DNA from: an uncultured Bacteroides sp. | GTDB taxonomy: Bacteria > Bacteroidota > Bacteroidia > Bacteroidales > Bacteroidaceae | Assembly (NCBI RefSeq): GCF_963666545.1 | Contig: NZ_OY762899.1 | Span: 2,852,001 to 2,916,000, forward strand | DNA length: 64,000 nt | Reading direction: 5' to 3' | Shown: positions 59,484-64,000 of the stretch, in pieces | How the letters are laid out: each line of letters starts with the position of its first letter | Numbering within the stretch: the stretch's first letter is position 1 | Notes under the pieces: model-generated | What the model was told of the DNA's origin: nothing | What the model saw: only the letters and a program-made list of their open reading frames with translations | Databases searched by the model: none | Position numbers and translations under genes: made by a program

Positions 59484-61256
59484 ATGAAAAACGTCTTTCT
59501 GTTTCTTGTTTTTAGTTTGTTATTTATCTTATTCCCTTCACTTCATGCGCAAGATCAAAGTCGGAACTCCGATAACTTGAATGAGCGTATCAGCTATCTG
59601 CGTGCTAAGAAAGATGATGGATATGCATTGAAAGAACTCTCTTTTCTTTATCTGGCAAAGGCTGATTATACAAAAGCCATCTATTTTGCGGAACAGCTCC
59701 GTAAATTCGGAGAGACTAAGTCTATTGATTATTTCCGTCTTTATTCTTATATCTATTTGGGGCAGGGAATGATGATGAAGGGCTACGAAAGACCTGCCAA
59801 ATTTTATCTGAATAAATCTTTGTTATTAGCACAAGAATTAAAAAATGATTCTGCTCTCTGTTCGGTTTACAATGGCTTGGGCCTTTATTCATCGAATATA
59901 GAAATGGATTATTATCGATCTATTTCTTATTTCTTTAAAGGAGTGGAAGTGGCTAAGAGAGGAAATAATGAGCAGTTGCAGTCGTTGTTACTTTCCAACT
60001 TATCTGGCGTTTATTATCTGATGAATGATACCACAGGGCTTAAGTATGCGTTGGAGTGTTATGAGTTGGGACATAAAAGAAGTGATATATACACCATTAT
60101 GTCCGGTGCCATGAATTCAGCTTATATGTATTATCTTAAAGGCAACTATGCCGAAGCATCAAAGTATGGCAAAGAGGCAGAATTCATTATGCTCCGAAAT
60201 GACTTTCATGATCAATCCAATGTGTATAATTTATTGGGCTATATTTCAACTAAACAAGGGGATGATGTGCTTGCACTTAGTTATTTCGAGAAAGCTCTTG
60301 AGCTACAAAATCACGCTCAAACATCATCTGTTGTCAATGCATACCTCGGATACTCAAAAGTGCTGATCAACAAAGGAGATTATGACGAAGCCATACCATT
60401 GCTTAAAAAAGGTATTTCTATCTCGAATGATAGAAACAGTAGTACATATAGGCATCTTTTATACCAGACTCTTTCTAATTGTTACGAACGGAAACAAGAC
60501 TATGCCAATGCCTTGGAGTACTATAAGAAGTATCGAGTGGAAAAAGATAGTATATTGACCGAAGAGAAAGAGCGTTCTCTGAATGAACTCAGAATCAAAT
60601 ACGATGTAGAAAAACAAGAGAATGAAATAGCTCATAGCAAATTGCATCTGCTACAAAATGAAAAGAAAGTTCAGTTTCTTACTTTCGGCTTTCTGTTGAT
60701 TTTTGTTGCGCTCGGCTTTACTTATTATCTTTATATAAGGAAGAATCGTTTGTTTCTTAAGATTGTGGAACAGAATCAGGATGCGATCAGGCGCGAAGAG
60801 AACCTGCGTTTTGAGATAAGAAGACTTAAGAATGAGGAACAGAAAGACAAAGTAGATGTCACTGGAAAATATGCGGCATCTTCATTGACCGATGAGAAAA
60901 CGGTAGAGCTCTATTACCTGCTTAATCAGCTGATGTTAGAAAAAAAAGTGTATAAGGATCACTTTATAACGAAAGAAAAGGTTGCTGACATGCTTAGTAC
61001 TAACCGTACTTATCTATCTCAAGTAATCAATGAGCAGAGTGGGAAAACATTTACGCACTATATAAATTCGTTCAGAGTGGAAGAAGCTGTTCGTGTTTTG
61101 TCCGATGCGAATAACAATATACCACTTAAGGCACTTTCTTCTGAACTAGGTTTTAATTCAATTTCCACCTTCTATAATGTCTTTCAATCAGCCGTCGGCA
61201 TGCCTCCTTCTCTATATCGCTCGAAGGTTCTTTCCATTCAAAAAGGCAGGCAATAG
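59484..61256 (+). CDS. Membrane TPR sensor with C-terminal AraC-type DNA-binding domain
   Basis: 590 residues: signal peptide (MKNVFLFLVFSLLFILFPSLHAQ), TPR repeats (about 40-365, including DDVLALSYFEKALELQNHA and DYANALEYYKKYRVEKD), a membrane segment (about 396-416, FLTFGFLLIFVALGFTYYLYI), a charged coiled-coil linker and an AraC helix-turn-helix (about 485-585; MLSTNRTYLSQVINEQSGKTFTHYINSFR). The layout puts the TPRs in the periplasm and the DNA-binding domain in the cytoplasm, so it can carry a signal across the membrane in one chain. The SusC-like gene 275 bp downstream is the obvious target. Confidence 0.88.
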   Translation: MKNVFLFLVFSLLFILFPSLHAQDQSRNSDNLNERISYLRAKKDDGYALKELSFLYLAKADYTKAIYFAEQLRKFGETKSIDYFRLYSYIYLGQGMMMKGYERPAKFYLNKSLLLAQELKNDSALCSVYNGLGLYSSNIEMDYYRSISYFFKGVEVAKRGNNEQLQSLLLSNLSGVYYLMNDTTGLKYALECYELGHKRSDIYTIMSGAMNSAYMYYLKGNYAEASKYGKEAEFIMLRNDFHDQSNVYNLLGYISTKQGDDVLALSYFEKALELQNHAQTSSVVNAYLGYSKVLINKGDYDEAIPLLKKGISISNDRNSSTYRHLLYQTLSNCYERKQDYANALEYYKKYRVEKDSILTEEKERSLNELRIKYDVEKQENEIAHSKLHLLQNEKKVQFLTFGFLLIFVALGFTYYLYIRKNRLFLKIVEQNQDAIRREENLRFEIRRLKNEEQKDKVDVTGKYAASSLTDEKTVELYYLLNQLMLEKKVYKDHFITKEKVADMLSTNRTYLSQVINEQSGKTFTHYINSFRVEEAVRVLSDANNNIPLKALSSELGFNSISTFYNVFQSAVGMPPSLYRSKVLSIQKGRQ

Positions 61257-61279
61257 CCAATTGTACTATCATATTTATT

Positions 61280-61305
61280 CCAATAACGACAATTGCCGTT
61301 ATTGG
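61280..61305 (+). terminator. Hairpin after the TPR/AraC regulator gene
   Basis: CCAATAACG and CGTTATTGG pair perfectly around an 8-base loop, 24 bases past the stop. No immediate T run, so termination is uncertain. Confidence 0.5.
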
Positions 61306-61404
61306 ATGCCTGTTTCGAAGATCTTTTTGAATCTTTATTCTTTTATTTGCAATCATTAAATCGTGTTTTGGCTTTTATTCTATAAATACCATAATGATGG
61401 GATT

Positions 61405-61433
61405 TTTGCTAGGGTAGATTTATTCTAGCTTTG
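61405..61433 (+). promoter_or_regulatory. Promoter of the second SusC-like gene
   Basis: TTTG (61405-61408), a 17-base spacer and TAGCTTTG (61426-61433). The leader to the ATG at 61532 is about 90 nt. Confidence 0.55.
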
Positions 61434-61531
61434 AAGGCAAAATAAAACGCTGTAATTTTAGTTAGGAATAAGTGTGTAAAAGGTTTCTTGTTTTAAGTAT
61501 GATGGTTACTAACAGTAAATGCTAGGTTGAT

Positions 61532-64000
61532 ATGAGAAAAAAGATTATTGTTTTATGTGGTATGGTGCTGATGTTATTATCAGGCACTCACGAAGTCTTT
61601 GCCCAAAATGTTGGCAGAGCTTCCGGAATAACTGTTCGCGGAACAGTAAGTGATGTAGACGGGGAACCTTTAGTTGGAGCTACGATTAGGATAGCAAACT
61701 CAAAAAATGTTTCTTCAGGAGCAATTACAGATATGGATGGGAAATATTCTATATCTGTACCATCGGAATCAGCTGTGCTTGAATTCTCCTTTGTAGGATT
61801 TGCTAATCAAGCCTTGAAAGTAGGCACAAGTAGAATCTTGAATATCGTTTTGAAAACTGATGATCAATTACTTGATGAGGTGGTGGTAACAGGCTATCAA
61901 ACGATTTCAAAAGAGCGGGCTACGGGTGCTTTTTCTAAAGTAAGTGGAGAGAAATTGCAGGAACAACGACTTAATAGTTTGAGCACTTTGCTCGAAGGAC
62001 GGGTTGCAGGTTATGCAAATGGTCTTGTACGTGGTACTACAACAATGAATGGAGTGACGAACCCACTTTATGTAATTGATGGCTTTCCGGTAGAAAGTAC
62101 TCGGTATACTCCCCAAGGAAATCTTATCGAGAATATTCCTGATTTGAACATGGAAGATATAGAGAGCATAACTGTGTTGAAAGATGCGGCTGCTGCTTCT
62201 ATTTACGGTGCGCGTGCAGCCAACGGCGTAGTAGTAATTGTGACAAAGAAAGCATCTAAAGGAAGAACCGAAGTGTCTTTCTCAAGTACCTTCACATTTT
62301 CTCCTTATTCCTTTTATAAAGATCGCCTGACCAACTCGGCTGATGTTATTGATCTTGAAAAAGAGTGGGCAGAGAAGAATCCTAATTTGCAGGGAAGTGG
62401 TGCTTCATCTTATGCCGCTAATTTATTGAAATACAGAGTTTATACGAACCAAGGTATTACGGCTATCTTGAATGCTTATGCAGGAAACTCAACACAAAAT
62501 GAAATGAATGCAACACTGAATGCGCTTTCTGCTAAAGGTTATAATTATTATGATGATACGAAGAAATATACCAAAACAAATCCTTTCTATCAGCAATATA
62601 ACTTAAGTATCGGTAAGGCTACAGAGAAGAATAACTTTAAAGTTTCACTAACTTATAAGAATAATCAATATGAGAATAAGTATTCAGATGATAGTTCTTT
62701 TGGGCTGAATATTATTAACTCTACGGATATTACAGATTGGTTGAGACTTGATGTGGGCAGCTATACAAAGTATACCAATGCTACCACTCAGACTTATGAC
62801 CCATTGTCCCCCGGTTATACTTATATGCCTTATGACGGATTGGTTGATGCTCAAGGAAATCCTTATATTTCTACGGCCGAATCTCGCTATAGTCAGGATA
62901 TTGTAGATAGAATTAAGACAAATAGACTTTATAGCATGAATATAACTCCGCTGGATGAAATTGGGCGGAATCTGGGAAAGGAAAAAAACTTCTTGAATAG
63001 ATCATTTGTTAAATTGAACTTCAAATTAACAGACTGGTTAAAATACGAAGCGATGTTTCAGTATGAGTATGGAGTAGATAGGTATAATAAGCTCTCCGAT
63101 AAAGAGTCGTACAGTGTACGTTCGAAGGTGAATGGCTTGGCTACCGCTTCTGCTAATGGTCAGACAACCTATAATTTGCCTTATGGAGATATTAATTATG
63201 ATAGACGGCAATACTCGTCTGCTTACGGTTTCCGCCAGCAATTGAATTTTAATAGAACCTTTGCCGGGAAGCATGATTTGGCTATGATTTTGGGATCAGA
63301 AATTCGTAGCACAAAATTGGAATACAAGGACGAAATTCAATATGGCTATGATCGTGAAATGCTGAGCTATATTCCTATTGATGCTGCTTCTTTATTGAAA
63401 AGGTACAATGGATTGTTGGGAGGGCGTTTTTATTCTTCGGATTTAGGCTTTCAGAAAGAGAACGTTGACCGTTTCGTTTCATTCTATGGCAATGCGGCTT
63501 ATACATATGATGATAAGTATACGGCTTCAGGAAGTCTTCGTTGGGATCGCTCTAATCTCTGGGGTACCGATTCAAAGTATCAGAATAAACCTATTTGGTC
63601 TGTAGGTGCATCTTGGAACATCAATAAAGAAGATTTCTTTCATGTTAGTTGGGTAGATATGCTTAAGTTCCGCCTCTCTTATGGTATTGGTGGAAATGTT
63701 GCTAAGAATGCAGCTCCATATTTAACCGCTTCTTATTCTACAAATCCTAATGTTGGTGGTACCAAGGGAACTGTGGGTTCTCGGCCTAATCCTGAGTTGT
63801 CTTGGGAGAAAACAACAACGACGAATGTGGGCGTTGACTTCTCTCTGTTTAAGAATCGTTTGAATGGTTCTGTGGAATATTATGATAAGAAGGGAGTAGA
63901 CCTTTTGGCTAATGCCAACGGGGTACCTACTGAAGGATTTGGGTATTCTACCTATAAAATAAATAACGGAGAGATGACTAATCGAGGCGTAGAATTAAGT
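61532..64000 (+). CDS. SusC/RagA-like TonB-dependent transporter, 3' end cut by window
   Basis: ATG 61532 opens a frame of 823 codons with no stop before the window edge. Signal peptide (MRKKIIVLCGMVLMLLSG...VFAQ), CarboxypepD_reg-like domain (about 45-115; VRGTVSDVDGEPLVGATIRI) and plug (VLKDAAAASIYGARAANGVVVIVTKKASKG, near 214-243) are followed by barrel strands. The plug entrance reads GYQTISKERATGAF, a subtype distinct from the SusC at 33605. About 200-300 residues are missing; a susD partner is expected just outside. Confidence 0.93.
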   Translation, partial: MRKKIIVLCGMVLMLLSGTHEVFAQNVGRASGITVRGTVSDVDGEPLVGATIRIANSKNVSSGAITDMDGKYSISVPSESAVLEFSFVGFANQALKVGTSRILNIVLKTDDQLLDEVVVTGYQTISKERATGAFSKVSGEKLQEQRLNSLSTLLEGRVAGYANGLVRGTTTMNGVTNPLYVIDGFPVESTRYTPQGNLIENIPDLNMEDIESITVLKDAAAASIYGARAANGVVVIVTKKASKGRTEVSFSSTFTFSPYSFYKDRLTNSADVIDLEKEWAEKNPNLQGSGASSYAANLLKYRVYTNQGITAILNAYAGNSTQNEMNATLNALSAKGYNYYDDTKKYTKTNPFYQQYNLSIGKATEKNNFKVSLTYKNNQYENKYSDDSSFGLNIINSTDITDWLRLDVGSYTKYTNATTQTYDPLSPGYTYMPYDGLVDAQGNPYISTAESRYSQDIVDRIKTNRLYSMNITPLDEIGRNLGKEKNFLNRSFVKLNFKLTDWLKYEAMFQYEYGVDRYNKLSDKESYSVRSKVNGLATASANGQTTYNLPYGDINYDRRQYSSAYGFRQQLNFNRTFAGKHDLAMILGSEIRSTKLEYKDEIQYGYDREMLSYIPIDAASLLKRYNGLLGGRFYSSDLGFQKENVDRFVSFYGNAAYTYDDKYTASGSLRWDRSNLWGTDSKYQNKPIWSVGASWNINKEDFFHVSWVDMLKFRLSYGIGGNVAKNAAPYLTASYSTNPNVGGTKGTVGSRPNPELSWEKTTTTNVGVDFSLFKNRLNGSVEYYDKKGVDLLANANGVPTEGFGYSTYKINNGEMTNRGVELS

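Noticed and set aside
1-64000. CRISPR arrays, prophage or insertion sequences
   Set aside because: No regularly spaced direct repeats, cas genes, transposases, integrases or phage structural genes were found on either strand.

Overview
The window reads as chromosomal DNA of a gut-type Bacteroides or a close Bacteroidales relative. The evidence is SusC/SusD outer-membrane pairs, lipoproteins with Bacteroidetes-style signals, many copies of the Bacteroides promoter -7 box (TAnnTTTG, several with a TTTG or TTG -33 box about 17 to 20 bp upstream) and the gene order argR next to a rhamnose operon. No phage, insertion sequence, integrase or CRISPR array was seen. Layout: (1) 1-7260 is housekeeping: a cut-off uppS, a lipoprotein and ribD on the minus strand, then prmC-recX, pyrE, a SRPBCC protein, argH and a tRNA-Gly/tRNA-Leu pair on the plus strand. 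(2) 7459-11543 holds a soluble multi-PAS sensor kinase and a secreted GH20 hexosaminidase, followed by a 670-base gene-poor stretch containing a compact promoter/26-codon ORF/terminator unit. (3) 12212-20292 (minus) is an arginine/proline block read from argR: argR, a GNAT acyltransferase, argG, argC, argD, proC, a XRE-cupin regulator and an acyl-CoA ligase. (4) 20516-33301 (plus) is a rhamnose regulon: secreted esterase-GH105 fusion, GH106 alpha-L-rhamnosidase, rhamnulokinase, isomerase, permease, aldolase, a second GH105 enzyme and an AraC-type regulator. (5) 33605-44202 is a polysaccharide utilisation locus: SusC, SusD and two large six-hairpin enzymes without an assigned activity. (6) 44395-49829 is a LacI-flanked minus-strand operon: aldo/keto reductase, amidohydrolase (lactonase-like), FucP-type permease and zinc alcohol dehydrogenase. 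It could oxidise L-galactose or L-fucose; with an LgoD-like last step, L-galactose would end as D-tagaturonate. (7) 49942-61256 contains a 39-residue membrane protein, a zinc-ribbon protein, a secreted metallophosphoesterase next to a TonB receptor without SusD, an EamA exporter, an S1-domain protein, three small envelope or secreted proteins and a membrane TPR/AraC-type regulator. (8) 61532-64000 is a second SusC-like receptor running off the window. Working together, regions 4 to 6 look like one theme: release of capped, acetylated, rhamnose-containing (pectin-like) glycans outside the cytoplasm and intracellular breakdown of L-rhamnose and probably a second L-sugar. That link is inferred from gene content and adjacency. 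All family names come from reading the translations; no database search was run.
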